NCBI RefSeq assembly: GCF_002910915.1
Contig: NZ_NEUF01000068.1
Coordinates: forward strand, 310,001 to 374,000
Source: Streptomyces sp. SM10
GTDB taxonomy: Bacteria; Actinomycetota; Actinomycetes; Streptomycetales; Streptomycetaceae
Reading direction: 5' to 3'
Length of the DNA stretch: 64,000 nucleotides
The stretch's first letter is position 1, and each line of letters starts with the position of its first letter. Under the pieces are notes generated by a model. That model had not been told where the DNA came from. It was given only the letters and a program-made list of their open reading frames with translations, and did no database searches. Below are positions 17,501-25,660 of the stretch, one piece after another. A program made the translations under genes and the position numbers.

Positions 17501-17550
17501 GGAACGCGGCCCCGGGGAAGATCGGTGCGGCGGGCCCGTACCTGAAGTGA
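14545..17550 (+). CDS. Secreted GH13 alpha-amylase with two N-terminal CBM25-like modules and FnIII
   Basis: A 1001-residue secreted endo-amylase that cuts alpha-1,4-glucan outside the cell. A Sec signal peptide covers about residues 1-36. Two repeated starch-binding modules follow (TATVFYYTKTKNWSSYKLHY at about 49-68 and TASVYYSTATVGWTTTNLHY near 152), each ending in TFNNGxGVWDNNxGxNY. A fibronectin III domain precedes the GH13 barrel. GH13 regions are visible: DVVYNHSS, GFRVDTAVHI (Asp nucleophile), VFGEVAAF (Glu acid/base) and VYVDSHDYG (region IV, His-Asp). Note DSHDYG instead of the common xxxHD context. GGAGAC lies upstream of the ATG. It is monocistronic and ends at a strong hairpin shared with the convergent GTPase gene. 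Confidence 0.93.
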   Translation: MKRTPVRKLGHLLPAAVAATVTLGLLTSAPNAPALDSAPAAASGSTATVFYYTKTKNWSSYKLHYAPDGGSWTTVPGLAMEAACTDWVKQTVSLGTASGLAATFNNGSGVWDNNAGKNYALGSGTVTVKDGVVAHSDPCAGAGTEPAEGNTASVYYSTATVGWTTTNLHYQPAGGAWTTVPGVGMEPACAGWVKTSVGLGSATTMLATFNNGNGVWDNNNGSNYSVPAGLTTVKDKKVTGGAKDPCAAEAPDTQAPTIPAKVSASADGVSVVVTWEPSTDDDGVTKYQVTRVGGTKGTLVSDVGSTVFSDTGLEARTVYSYTVRAVDAAGNVSAASAAATATTGEKPTAPASGKPLGTDPRKDPIYFVLTARFNDGDTANNRGGGQHSKSGNAANDDPMFRGDFKGLVDKLDYIKGLGMSAVWITPVVLNRSDYDYHGYHGYDFYEVDSRLESAGASYQDLIDAAHAKGMKIYQDVVYNHSSRWGAKGLFTPTTYGVRDSQWSWYYDERNDGFAYDGLTVETTSGKSYYNGDLWSTAEPSGNTCVNWGAPTQYTSPEGYRIYNCQWPSPTSGMFPKAYYHNCWIGNWEGEDSRSCWLHDDLADFDTESAPVQNYLIGAYNKYIDMGVDGFRVDTAVHIPRTTWNRRFLPAIQERVTQQFGTEAAKNFFVFGEVAAFVNDKWNRGSVNHSAQFYTWKERKEYSADDEKAALEMYAYEQQQGTGSQPTSTNAFLTGNSYHAPDHSGFSGMNVIDMRMHMNFGDANNAYNNGKDSDDSYNDATYNVVYVDSHDYGPNKSSERYAGGTDAWAENMSLMWTFRGIPTLYYGSEIEFQAGRKIDCGPTCPLATTGRAYFGDHLAGTVKASDFGTVSSASGAVADTLAKPLVTHVQRLNQIRRAVPALQMGQYSTEGISGSMAYKRRYTDAASGTDSFALVTVTGGATYTGIPDGTYTDAVTGDTQVVTGGTLTVAAPGKGNLRVYVLDLGGRNAAPGKIGAAGPYLK

Positions 17551-17559
17551 ACCCGCGGT

Positions 17560-17593
17560 GCGGCCGGACATGCTCCCGAGCGTGTCCGGCCGC
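17560..17593. terminator. Strong bidirectional terminator between convergent genes
   Basis: GCGGCCGGACA (17,560-17,570) pairs perfectly with TGTCCGGCCGC (17,583-17,593) around a 12-base loop, between the amylase stop and the stop of the minus-strand GTPase. Confidence 0.85.
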
Positions 17594-17605
17594 ATCCGCC
17601 GTGCC

Positions 17606-19618
17606 TCACCGGCCGCCGGCGACCCGGCGCAGGGTGCGCAGGAGGTACTCCTTGCGGTTCAGCGGATCACGGTCGGTCCTGGACCTGCGCGGAAGGCGAC
17701 CCTCGACCGGCCGGTAGTCCTCGAACGCGGACTCCATCACCCCTTCCCCGCGCGTCATCCCCGGTAGCAGCTGCTGGAGTTCATGGACGCGGGCGGCCGG
17801 GACCACCCCCTCCACCGTGCAGACGACGCCGTCCGTCACCGGAGGCCCCGGAACGGCGCCCAGCCGCGCGACGACCGGCGCAAGCGGGCCGATCGCGTCG
17901 GCGGGGAGCTCGGCGCGGAAGCGGTGCACGGGCTCGTACACCGTCGTCCCGGCCCGTCTCAACGCCTCCATCAGCACCAGCGGCGTCAGATTCCGGAAGT
18001 CGCCCGCCGTGCTCGACATGCTCTTGTCGAACACCGCGTGCGCATGGCTCTGCCTGGGCCAGTATCCGGTATGGGTCAGGGTGACCGTGCAGTCGGTGAC
18101 CCGCCATCCGTGAATTCCCTGGGCGAGCGTCTCCTGCACAGTTTCCTCCACCGCCCGCATCAGGGCGTACGGCATGGCTCCCAGCTCCACTTCCCGGCGG
18201 AATTCCACTCCGCTGCCGAATGCGGCGGGCTCCACGCGCAGACCGACGGTGGCGAGAAAGGGATTCGGATCGACGTCGATGAATTCGACGGCCGCGCCCG
18301 TCCCCGCGGGCCGCTCCAGACAGATGGTCGTCGTCTCCCGGAAGCCGACCTCGATGCCGTACTCGTCCGCGAGCGTCGCCTGGATGACCTCCTTCTGGAC
18401 CTCGCCGTAGAGCGACAGGGAGACCTCCTGCCGGAGCTCGTCACGGCGCACGCCGATCAACGGGTCCTGCTCCGCCAGGTGTCCGAGGGCGATGTGCAGC
18501 GCTCCCCTGTCCTCGCTCCGGCAGGGGGTGACGACGGTCTCCAGAGTGGGTGGGGCGAAGTGGGACCTGGCCGGCCGTCCGCCGACCTCGCCGATGGTGT
18601 CCCCGATCCGGACGGTGTGGAGACCGCGCAGTCGGCCGATCCTGCCCGCAGGCAGCGCGTCGCCGCGGACGTCGGTCCCGTTGTCGAAGACGGTGATGGC
18701 GGAGATCTTGCCTTCGCGGGGCTCCTGGTCGCCGTCGCCCAGCAGTCGGACGCGTTCCCGGGTGCGCACCTCTCCGGAGAACATGCGGGCGTACGCGATC
18801 TTCTCCCCCGCCGGGCCGCGCTCGACCTTGAACACCGTGCCCGAGGCCGGGCCTTCGGCGCCCTGGCCGACCGCGGGCAGGAACGCGGCGATGCCCGCGG
18901 TCAGTTCGGCCACTCCGGCGCCGGTGGCGGCGGAGCCGAAGTACACGGGGTGTACCAGGGCCCGGCGGGTCTGTGCCGCCAGCCGCTCACGGAGCCGGCC
19001 GTACGGAACGCCTGCGGCTGATTCGACGTACGCGGCCAGGAGGTCGTCGTCGTGGGTGGTGAGCAGGTCGGTCAGCGCGGTGACGAAGCCCGGGTCCCCG
19101 GCGGTGAAGGCCCGTGTGGCGGCGCTCCTGGTCCCCGCGGCCTCGACGGAGCCCATGGCCACGACCGCGGGCGACAGCCGTCGGGCGACGTCGGCCAGGA
19201 CGCCTTCGCACCGTGCGCCCGCGCGGTCGGTCTTGTTCACGAAGACGAGCGTGGGGATGCGCAGGCGGAGCAGCGCCCGCATCAGGATGCGGGTCTGGGC
19301 CTGGACGCCCTCCACGGCGGAGACGACGAGCACCGCACCGTCGAGTACGCCGAGGACCCGTTCCACCTCGGCGATGAAGTCGGGGTGGCCCGGGGTGTCG
19401 ATCAGATTGACCGTGACACCGTCGACGGCGAAGGACACCACCGCCGACTTGATGGTGATGCCGCGCTGCCGCTCCAGGGCGAGGGAGTCGGTCCGTGTGC
19501 TGCCGTCGTCGACGCTGCCGACCGCCGCGATGACTCCGGCGTTGTGGAGCAGCCGCTCGGTCAGGCTCGTCTTACCGGCGTCTACGTGCGCCAGAATTCC
19601 CAGGTTCAATGTGTGCAC
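17606..19618 (-). CDS. OtrA/TetM-like ribosomal protection GTPase
   Basis: A 670-residue translational GTPase of the TetM/TetO/OtrA class, close to the 663-residue OtrA in length. In that family the protein binds the ribosome like EF-G and dislodges tetracycline. G motifs are complete: AHVDAGKTSLTERLL (G1), RGITIKSA (G2), DTPGH (G3) and NKTD (G4). The C-terminal EF-G-like domains IV and V follow, including the HAVFDKSMSSTAGDF loop of domain IV. No tetracycline biosynthesis gene is nearby, so it may give intrinsic low-level protection or a general ribosome-rescue role. It is a single gene; about 130 bases separate it from the upstream epimerase operon. Confidence 0.9.
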   Translation of the reverse strand: MHTLNLGILAHVDAGKTSLTERLLHNAGVIAAVGSVDDGSTRTDSLALERQRGITIKSAVVSFAVDGVTVNLIDTPGHPDFIAEVERVLGVLDGAVLVVSAVEGVQAQTRILMRALLRLRIPTLVFVNKTDRAGARCEGVLADVARRLSPAVVAMGSVEAAGTRSAATRAFTAGDPGFVTALTDLLTTHDDDLLAAYVESAAGVPYGRLRERLAAQTRRALVHPVYFGSAATGAGVAELTAGIAAFLPAVGQGAEGPASGTVFKVERGPAGEKIAYARMFSGEVRTRERVRLLGDGDQEPREGKISAITVFDNGTDVRGDALPAGRIGRLRGLHTVRIGDTIGEVGGRPARSHFAPPTLETVVTPCRSEDRGALHIALGHLAEQDPLIGVRRDELRQEVSLSLYGEVQKEVIQATLADEYGIEVGFRETTTICLERPAGTGAAVEFIDVDPNPFLATVGLRVEPAAFGSGVEFRREVELGAMPYALMRAVEETVQETLAQGIHGWRVTDCTVTLTHTGYWPRQSHAHAVFDKSMSSTAGDFRNLTPLVLMEALRRAGTTVYEPVHRFRAELPADAIGPLAPVVARLGAVPGPPVTDGVVCTVEGVVPAARVHELQQLLPGMTRGEGVMESAFEDYRPVEGRLPRRSRTDRDPLNRKEYLLRTLRRVAGGR

Positions 19619-19749
19619 TGAGCTTCAGGTCCTCGAGATAGGGGTGAATTCCTGTCTGGGCGGACTCAGAAGCTCGGCGCATGGACATCTCCCGGGTTGA
19701 TCAGCTGGTGCCGGAATTACAGCAGGCCGTCGCGCCGGCGGGCAATCGA

Positions 19750-20814
19750 TTAATGGTTCAGGTGCGGGAAGCGGAGCTCGGTACGGCTGCGTGCGGTGTC
19801 GCCGGGGCGCAGCACGGTGCTGGGCAGGTCCGGACGGTTGGGCGAGTCGGGCAGGTGCTGGGTCTCCAGGCAGACCGCGCCGTGCCGTTCGTGTCGTCGG
19901 CCGGTGCCGTCGGTGAAGGAGCCGTCGAGCTGGTTGGCGGTGTAGACCTGGATGCCGGGCTCCGTCGTCCACACCTCCAGGATCCGGGCCGCGTCCGGGG
20001 CGGTGAGCCGCGCGGCACGGCGCAGGCCGCCGCCGGAGTCGCGCAGGACCCAGGAGTGGTCGAAGCCGCCCGCCGCGCGCAACTGGCCGTCGTCCTCGCC
20101 GAGGCACTCCGCCAGGACACGTGGTCCGGTGAGGTCGAAGGGGGTTCCGCGGACCTCTGCGGGCGGCCCCAGGGGGATGCCGTCGTCGTCCACCGGCAGG
20201 TAGGTGTCGGCGTCGACCTCCAGGCGGTGGCCGAGGACGTCACCGTGGCCGGTCAGTTCGAAGTAGGCGTGGTTGGTGAGGTTGACGACCGTGGGGCGGT
20301 CGGTGACGGAGGTGTACTGGAGAGCCAGGGTTCCGGCCGTGCCGAGGGTGTAGGTGACGGTGGAGTCCAGTGCTCCGGGAAAGCCCATGTCGCCGTCCGG
20401 GCTGTGCAGGGTGAGGCGCACGGAGACGCTGTCGTCGCTCCGGTCCGCCTCGGCCTCCCACACCTTGGTGTGGAAGCCGTCCGGTCCTCCGTGCAGGGCG
20501 TGGCCGCGGTCGTTGGCGGGGATGTGGTGCTCGGTCCCGTCCAGGACGAAGCGGCCGTGCGCGATGCGGTTGGCGTAGCGACCGACGACGGCGCCGAAGT
20601 AGGGGTGCTTGGCGGTGTAGTCGTCGAGGGTCTCCAGGGACCGGACGACGGAGGCGGTGACACCGCTGGTGTCGGGCACGGTGAGGCGGTGCAGCGACGC
20701 GCCGTAGGTCAGGACCTCGGCACGGACACCCGTGCCGCTCTCGAGGGTCCACAGGTCGGTCGGTGTCCCGTGGGTGGAGCCGAAGGGGGTGCGGTGCACG
20801 GTGGGGCGCGGCAT
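19750..20814 (-). CDS. galM: Aldose 1-epimerase (mutarotase)
   Basis: A 354-residue galactose mutarotase-like protein that interconverts alpha and beta anomers of an aldose in the cytoplasm. Conserved elements are GRYANRIAHGRF, NDRGHALHGGPDGFHTKVW (catalytic His), LTNHAYFEL (second His) and the late CLETQHLPDSPN with the acid Glu. Its ATG shares one base with the stop of the LacI regulator gene (TGATG), so the two are cotranslated. With the furanose importer and arabinofuranose enzymes nearby, arabinose or galactose is a likely substrate. Confidence 0.9.
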   Translation of the reverse strand: MPRPTVHRTPFGSTHGTPTDLWTLESGTGVRAEVLTYGASLHRLTVPDTSGVTASVVRSLETLDDYTAKHPYFGAVVGRYANRIAHGRFVLDGTEHHIPANDRGHALHGGPDGFHTKVWEAEADRSDDSVSVRLTLHSPDGDMGFPGALDSTVTYTLGTAGTLALQYTSVTDRPTVVNLTNHAYFELTGHGDVLGHRLEVDADTYLPVDDDGIPLGPPAEVRGTPFDLTGPRVLAECLGEDDGQLRAAGGFDHSWVLRDSGGGLRRAARLTAPDAARILEVWTTEPGIQVYTANQLDGSFTDGTGRRHERHGAVCLETQHLPDSPNRPDLPSTVLRPGDTARSRTELRFPHLNH

Positions 20815-21851
20815 CAGAGGTCCTCGGTGTGGCCGGAGTCGGGCCCGGGGGTGGTGGATTCGCGGACGACGAGGCGGTAGCCCGGGCGTGGCCTGCGCGG
20901 TTCGGCGACGGGTGTGCCGGAGAGCTGTTCGACGAGGCTGTCGACGGCGAGGCGCGCGATGGCCTCCTTGTCGGGGGCGATGGTGGTGAGGGTGATGGTC
21001 GTGTAACGGCTCTCCTCGATGTCGTCGAAGCCGACGACGGCGATGTCGTCGGGAATCCGGAGGCCGCGTTCGGTGATGGTCCGCATCGCCCCGATGGCGA
21101 TGAGGTCGTTGTACGCGAACACGGCGTCGGGCCGGTCCTCCTGGTCCAGGAGCCGCACCATGCCGGCGGCCCCGTCCTCGCGGCCGTAGCCGTCGGTGAC
21201 CACGACGAGGGACTCGTCGGGGGTGATGCCGGAGGCCTCGAGCTCCTCGCGCCACCCACGGAGCCGCAGATGGGCGGGCTGGCGTTCCTGTCCCGTGCGC
21301 GATCCGAGGAAGGCGATGCGCCGGTTGCCCTGGCCGACCAGGTGGCGTACGGCCGCGCGGGCGGCCGCCACGTTGTCGATGGCGATGTGGTCGTAGGGCG
21401 CCTCGTACTCGCGCTCGCCCAGCAGGACCAGCGGCGCCGTCTCGGTGCGCGCCATGAGGTCCTCGGTCTCCAGGTGGATGGGGCTGAGGATGAGGCCGTC
21501 GATCACGTGGGACCGGAATCCCTGGCTGACCAGGAGCTCCTTCTCCCTGAGTCCGGCGGTGTGGTCGACCAGGACGGTGTAGTCGTGCCGGGCGGCCGCG
21601 TCGATGACCGCTCCGGCCAGCTCGGCGAAGTAGGGGTTGCCGAACTCGGGGACGGCGAGGGCGATGATGCCGGTGCGGCCCTTGCGCAGATGGCGTGCGG
21701 TGAGGTTCGGCCGGTAGCCGAGCTCGTCGATCGCCTGCTGCACCTTGGCCCGCATGGCCGGTGTGACGTGCTGATAGTTGTTCACCACGTTCGACACGGT
21801 CTTGATGGACACGCCCGCCCGTTGTGCAACGTCCTTGAGGCTGACGCCCAC
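20814..21851 (-). CDS. LacI-family transcriptional regulator
   Basis: A 345-residue repressor. The N-terminal helix-turn-helix is VSLKDVAQRAGVSIKTVSNV with hinge helix NLTARHLRKGRTG at about residues 50-62; the rest is a periplasmic-binding-like sugar domain. The GTG at 21,851 has AAGGAG 4 bases upstream. It is followed by the aldose epimerase gene and preceded by a terminator that separates it from the ABC importer operon. The AACGTT palindromes at 26.9, 27.1 and 36.4 kb are candidate targets, since LacI regulators bind palindromes with a central CG. Confidence 0.9.
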   Translation of the reverse strand: MGVSLKDVAQRAGVSIKTVSNVVNNYQHVTPAMRAKVQQAIDELGYRPNLTARHLRKGRTGIIALAVPEFGNPYFAELAGAVIDAAARHDYTVLVDHTAGLREKELLVSQGFRSHVIDGLILSPIHLETEDLMARTETAPLVLLGEREYEAPYDHIAIDNVAAARAAVRHLVGQGNRRIAFLGSRTGQERQPAHLRLRGWREELEASGITPDESLVVVTDGYGREDGAAGMVRLLDQEDRPDAVFAYNDLIAIGAMRTITERGLRIPDDIAVVGFDDIEESRYTTITLTTIAPDKEAIARLAVDSLVEQLSGTPVAEPRRPRPGYRLVVRESTTPGPDSGHTEDL

Positions 21852-21889
21852 GGCACTCCTTGGTTCGGCTCGGCTCGACTTGGCTCTGT

Positions 21890-21912
21890 GGGCCGGCCCG
21901 ACCGGCCGGCCC
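21890..21912 (-). terminator. Terminator after the furanose importer operon
   Basis: GGGCCGGCC (21,890-21,898) pairs perfectly with GGCCGGCCC (21,904-21,912) over a 5-base loop, directly after the stop of the last permease gene on the minus strand. Confidence 0.8.
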
Positions 21913-21916
21913 GTCG

Positions 21917-22960
21917 TCAGGTGCTTCTGCGGTTGCGCGCGAGATAGCGCTGGGCCACCACGACAACGATAAGGAAACCGCCGCTCACCACCGACTGGTA
22001 CGAGGAGTTGAGCGAGCCGATCTGGTTGATCAGGTTCTGGATGACGGCCAGCAGCAGCACGCCCCAGAGGGTTCCGCTGATGGATCCGGCGCCTCCGACG
22101 AGGAGTGTGCCGCCGATGACGACGGCGGAGATCGCGTCGAGTTCCATGCCCACGCCGACGATGGTGACGCCGGAGGAAAGCCGGGCGGCGTTGAGGGCGC
22201 CGGCGAGGCCGGCGAGCAGGCCGCTGAGGGTGTAGACGAGGATCTTCGTACGGGCGACGGGGAGGCCCATCAGGGTGGCCGCGTCGCTGCTGCCGCCCAC
22301 GGCGAAGAGCGTCTGCCCGAAGGAGGTGCGCTGCAGGACCAGCCCGCCGACGCCGAAGAGGACCAGTGCGATGAGGATCGGGTGGCCGAAGCCCCAGACG
22401 CTGCCCTGGCCGAGGTCGCCGAAGGCGGAGTCCTTGGGCACGAGATAGGTGGTGGCGCCCTCGTCGGTGAGGGCGAGCAGCAGTCCGCGGGCGCCCAGGA
22501 GGGTGGCGAGGGTGACGATGAAGGGCGCCATGTTCCCGCGCGCGATCAGCAGACCGTTCAGCAGGCCGATCCCGCCGCACACCACGAGGGGGAGCAGCAG
22601 TGCGGCAAGGAATCCGTACTGCGAGGCCCAGGCGGCGAGGACGCCCCCGAGGGCGAAGACCGATCCGACGGACAGGTCGATGCCGCCGGTGATGATGACC
22701 ATCGTCATGCCGAGCGCGACCACGGCGAGGAAGGATGCCTGGATGGTGACGCCGCGGGCGTTGTCCGGGGACGCGAAGGTCGGGTAGACGAACGAGGCGG
22801 CGATCACGACGGCCAGGAGGACCGCGAGGACGCCCTGGCGTCGGAGGAGTTCGGCGGCGCGCTGCCGGCCGGTCTGCTCGGGGCCGGCGGCCGGGCGGGC
22901 CGCGGGCGTCTTCGTCGGCACCGGGGCCGGGGCGGCGGTGACGGGCTTGGTTTGGTTCAT
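21917..22960 (-). CDS. YjfF-like permease of a furanose ABC importer
   Basis: A 347-residue membrane permease of the RbsC/YjfF family with about 8-10 transmembrane segments. The first hydrophobic span is near residues 43-64 after a Pro/Ala-rich cytoplasmic leader; the family signature GMTMVIITGGIDLSVGSVFAL is present, and NGLLIARGNMAPFIVTLATL is the conserved loop contacting the ATPase. It is the fourth gene of the operon (binding protein, ATPase, permease, permease), overlapping the previous permease by 4 bases. Two different permeases with a double-length ATPase is the YtfQRT-YjfF arrangement for galactofuranose in E. coli; arabinofuranose is plausible here. Confidence 0.88.
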   Translation of the reverse strand: MNQTKPVTAAPAPVPTKTPAARPAAGPEQTGRQRAAELLRRQGVLAVLLAVVIAASFVYPTFASPDNARGVTIQASFLAVVALGMTMVIITGGIDLSVGSVFALGGVLAAWASQYGFLAALLLPLVVCGGIGLLNGLLIARGNMAPFIVTLATLLGARGLLLALTDEGATTYLVPKDSAFGDLGQGSVWGFGHPILIALVLFGVGGLVLQRTSFGQTLFAVGGSSDAATLMGLPVARTKILVYTLSGLLAGLAGALNAARLSSGVTIVGVGMELDAISAVVIGGTLLVGGAGSISGTLWGVLLLAVIQNLINQIGSLNSSYQSVVSGGFLIVVVVAQRYLARNRRST

Positions 22961-23955
22961 CGGGACCGACGCTCCCGGGCGACGTAGACGGCGGCGATGA
23001 TGATGGCCGCCTGGGCGATCTGTGCGGTGGAGTCGGGCAGGTCGTGCTTGACGAGCGTGGCGCGCAGGAGCTGCATGAGCAGGGCGCCGGCGACGGTGCC
23101 GAGCACCCGGACGGAGCCTCCGTTGAGGGGGGTTCCGCCGACCACGACCGCCGTGATGGCGGAGAGTTCCATGAGGGTGCCGAGCGAGGACGGGTCGCTC
23201 GCGGTGAGCCGGGCCGTGGCGAGGATGCCGGCCAGGGCGGCGAGCACTCCGCAGAGCACGTACACGCCGATGAGGACCCGCTTGACGGGCAGTCCGGCGA
23301 GGGCGGCGGCGGAGCGGTTGCCGCCCACGGCCACGATCTGCCGGCCGAAGGTGGTCCGCTGCACCAGGAAGGCGACGGCGACGGCCAGTACTCCGGCGAT
23401 CCACACGACCACCGGGACGCCGAGGAAGGAGCCGGTGCCCAGCGACAGCAGGTCGGGGTTGACGATCTGCTTGAGCCGGCCGTCGGCCATGACCAGGGCG
23501 AGTCCCCGGCCCCCCACGAAAAGGGCGAGCGTGGCCACGATGGGCTGGAGTCCGACGAGCGAGACGAGAGCGCCGTTGACGGCTCCGACGACCGCGCCGG
23601 CCAGGAGCGAGACGACCAGCGCGGGGACGAGCCCGTAGCCGAGGTAGAGCGGGAGGAACGCGGCGGCGAGGGCCATGGTCGAGCCGACGGACAGGTCGAC
23701 GCCCTCGGTCCCGATGACCAGGGCCATGCCCAGGGCCACGATGACGATGGGGGCGACCTGGACGAGCTGGGTGCGGAAGTTGCCGGCGGTCATGAAGTGT
23801 TCCGTGAACAGGGCATTGAAGAGGAGCACCACCGCCACGGCCACGTAGACGCCGTACCGCTGGTACCAGGCGGGGTCACGCAGCCGGACCAGGGGGCTCA
23901 CGGGCGTCTGGGGCTGGCCGCTCTTCGTGGGCGGGGCGACGGCGGTCTCGGTCAT
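22957..23955 (-). CDS. YtfT-like permease of a furanose ABC importer
   Basis: A 332-residue permease paralogous to its downstream neighbour. The signature reads VALGMALVIGTEGVDLSVGS and the ATPase-contact loop NGALVSLVGLQPIVATLALF. Hydrophobic spans begin near residue 33. ATGA overlaps couple it both to the ATPase gene and to the next permease. With that permease it should form a heterodimeric membrane channel. Confidence 0.88.
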   Translation of the reverse strand: MTETAVAPPTKSGQPQTPVSPLVRLRDPAWYQRYGVYVAVAVVLLFNALFTEHFMTAGNFRTQLVQVAPIVIVALGMALVIGTEGVDLSVGSTMALAAAFLPLYLGYGLVPALVVSLLAGAVVGAVNGALVSLVGLQPIVATLALFVGGRGLALVMADGRLKQIVNPDLLSLGTGSFLGVPVVVWIAGVLAVAVAFLVQRTTFGRQIVAVGGNRSAAALAGLPVKRVLIGVYVLCGVLAALAGILATARLTASDPSSLGTLMELSAITAVVVGGTPLNGGSVRVLGTVAGALLMQLLRATLVKHDLPDSTAQIAQAAIIIAAVYVARERRSR

Positions 23956-25559
23956 CGGGGGTCCTCCTGGGCGGCCGGGGCCCTGTCCGCCGGCTCCGGT
24001 GCGTGGTCGGCGAGCACTTCGAGCAGCCGGTCCTCGGCCACGTCGTCGCCGGAGAGTTCGCCCGCGACCGCCCCGCCGCGCAGGACGACGATCCGGTCGG
24101 CGCCCTCGATGAGCTCCTCGATGTCGGAGGAGATGAGCAGGACGGCGAGGCCCTCGCGGGCGAGGTCGTCGATGAGGCTCTGCACCTCGGCCTTGGCTCC
24201 GACGTCGATGCCCCGGGTGGGTTCGTCGAGCAGCAGGACCTTGGGCTCCAGGCAGAGCCAGCGGGCCAGCAGGACCTTCTGCTGGTTGCCGCCGGAGAGT
24301 TCCCCGACCTTCTGTTCGGGGCTCGACGCCTTGATCCGCAGGCGCTTCATGAAGATGTCGACGATCCGGTCCTGCTTGGCGCGCGAGACGACTCCGGCCC
24401 GGGAGAGGCGGGGCATGGCGGCCAGCACGATGTTCTCGCGGACGGAGAGGCCGGGCACGATGCCTTCGGCCTTTCGGTCCTCGGGCAGCAGGCTGATGCC
24501 GGCCCGGATGGCGGCGGCCGGGGTGAGGCGCTTCAGAGGGGCGCCGTCAACGGTGATCTGCCCCTCGTCCAGGGGCAGCGCACCGGAGAGGGCCTTCGCC
24601 GTCTCGCTCCGGCCGGAGCCGAGGAGACCGCCGAGGCCGAGCACCTCTCCCGCGTACAGGGAGACGGATATGTCGTGGAGCTGGAGGCGGCTGGAGAGGC
24701 CGGTCGCGGTGAGGACGGGCGCACGGGCGGCCTCGTGTCCCTCCGCGGCGAAGCTGGTGGCGCCGGAGCGCCGCACCTCGGACAGGTCGCGGCCGAGCAT
24801 CATCGACACCAGCTGCATCCGGTCGAGGTCGGCCAGGTCGCCGGTGTGGATGTGGCGGCCGTCGCGCAGGACGGTGACCCGGTCGCAGATCCGGTAGAGC
24901 TCGTCCATGCGGTGGCTGACGTAGAGGACGGCGATGCCCTGGCCGCGCAGGCGTTCGATGACGCGGAAGAGGGTCTCCACCTCGCGGGGTTCGAGCGAGG
25001 AGGTCGGCTCGTCCATGATGACGACCTGGGCGTTGACGGAGACCGCACGCGCGAGGGCGACCATCTGCTGGGTGCCGACACCGAGGGTGTGCAGCGGGCG
25101 ACGGGGATCCACGCGCACGCCGAAGCCGTCGAGCAGCTCGCCGGTCTCCCGGTGCATCCGGGCGAAGTCGATGAGGCCGAAGCGGTTGCGGGGCTCGCGT
25201 CCCAGGAAGATGTTCCGCGCCACGCTCATGAGCGGGACGAGGTTGACCTCCTGGTAGATCGTGGAGATGCCGGCCTGCTGCGCCTCGAAGGGCCGGGCGA
25301 ACCGGACCGGTTCACCCGTCATCCGCAGTTCCCCGCCGTCCGGCCGGTAGACACCGGTCAGCACCTTGATGAGGGTGGACTTGCCCGCGCCGTTCTCCCC
25401 GACCAGGGCGTGGGTCTCCCCCGCGCGGAGGGAGACGGAGACGTCGTCGAGGGCGACGACGCCGGGGAACCGTTTGCTCACCGAGCGGGCTTCGAGCACG
25501 GCGGAGGCCGCGGACGGTGCCGCCTCCGGTGCCTGAGGTACTGCTTCGGGTGGTGCCAT
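23952..25559 (-). CDS. YtfR-like sugar ABC transporter ATPase (two nucleotide-binding domains)
   Basis: A 535-residue double ATPase. Domain 1 has Walker A GENGAGKST and Walker B VVIMDEPTSSL. In domain 2 the Walker A position reads GLLGSGRSE, a degenerate form usual for this family; its signature is LSGGNQQKV and Walker B is VLLLDEPTRGID. The ATG at 25,559 is preferred (GGAAGG upstream); an in-frame TTG at 25,586 would add nine residues. It energises the permease pair downstream and is separated from the binding-protein gene by a hairpin. Confidence 0.9.
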   Translation of the reverse strand: MAPPEAVPQAPEAAPSAASAVLEARSVSKRFPGVVALDDVSVSLRAGETHALVGENGAGKSTLIKVLTGVYRPDGGELRMTGEPVRFARPFEAQQAGISTIYQEVNLVPLMSVARNIFLGREPRNRFGLIDFARMHRETGELLDGFGVRVDPRRPLHTLGVGTQQMVALARAVSVNAQVVIMDEPTSSLEPREVETLFRVIERLRGQGIAVLYVSHRMDELYRICDRVTVLRDGRHIHTGDLADLDRMQLVSMMLGRDLSEVRRSGATSFAAEGHEAARAPVLTATGLSSRLQLHDISVSLYAGEVLGLGGLLGSGRSETAKALSGALPLDEGQITVDGAPLKRLTPAAAIRAGISLLPEDRKAEGIVPGLSVRENIVLAAMPRLSRAGVVSRAKQDRIVDIFMKRLRIKASSPEQKVGELSGGNQQKVLLARWLCLEPKVLLLDEPTRGIDVGAKAEVQSLIDDLAREGLAVLLISSDIEELIEGADRIVVLRGGAVAGELSGDDVAEDRLLEVLADHAPEPADRAPAAQEDPR

Positions 25560-25601
25560 GGGTGTTCGTGGCCTTCCGCTGTCCAAGGAGGAGGGCCCGG
25601 G

Positions 25602-25636
25602 GGCCGCCGTGGCCCGGTCAGGGTGCCGCGGCGGCC
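25602..25636 (-). terminator. Intercistronic hairpin between binding protein and ATPase genes
   Basis: GGCCGCCG (25,602-25,609) pairs with CGGCGGCC (25,629-25,636). Hairpins at this point in sugar ABC operons often protect or terminate the binding-protein message so that it is made in excess. Confidence 0.5.
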
Positions 25637-25660
25637 GGGGCCGTTGGCTTCAGGAGCGGA

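Noticed and set aside
17606..19618. Taking the OtrA-like gene as proof of a tetracycline cluster
   Set aside because: No type II polyketide synthase or tailoring gene lies nearby; such GTPases are widespread in Streptomyces.
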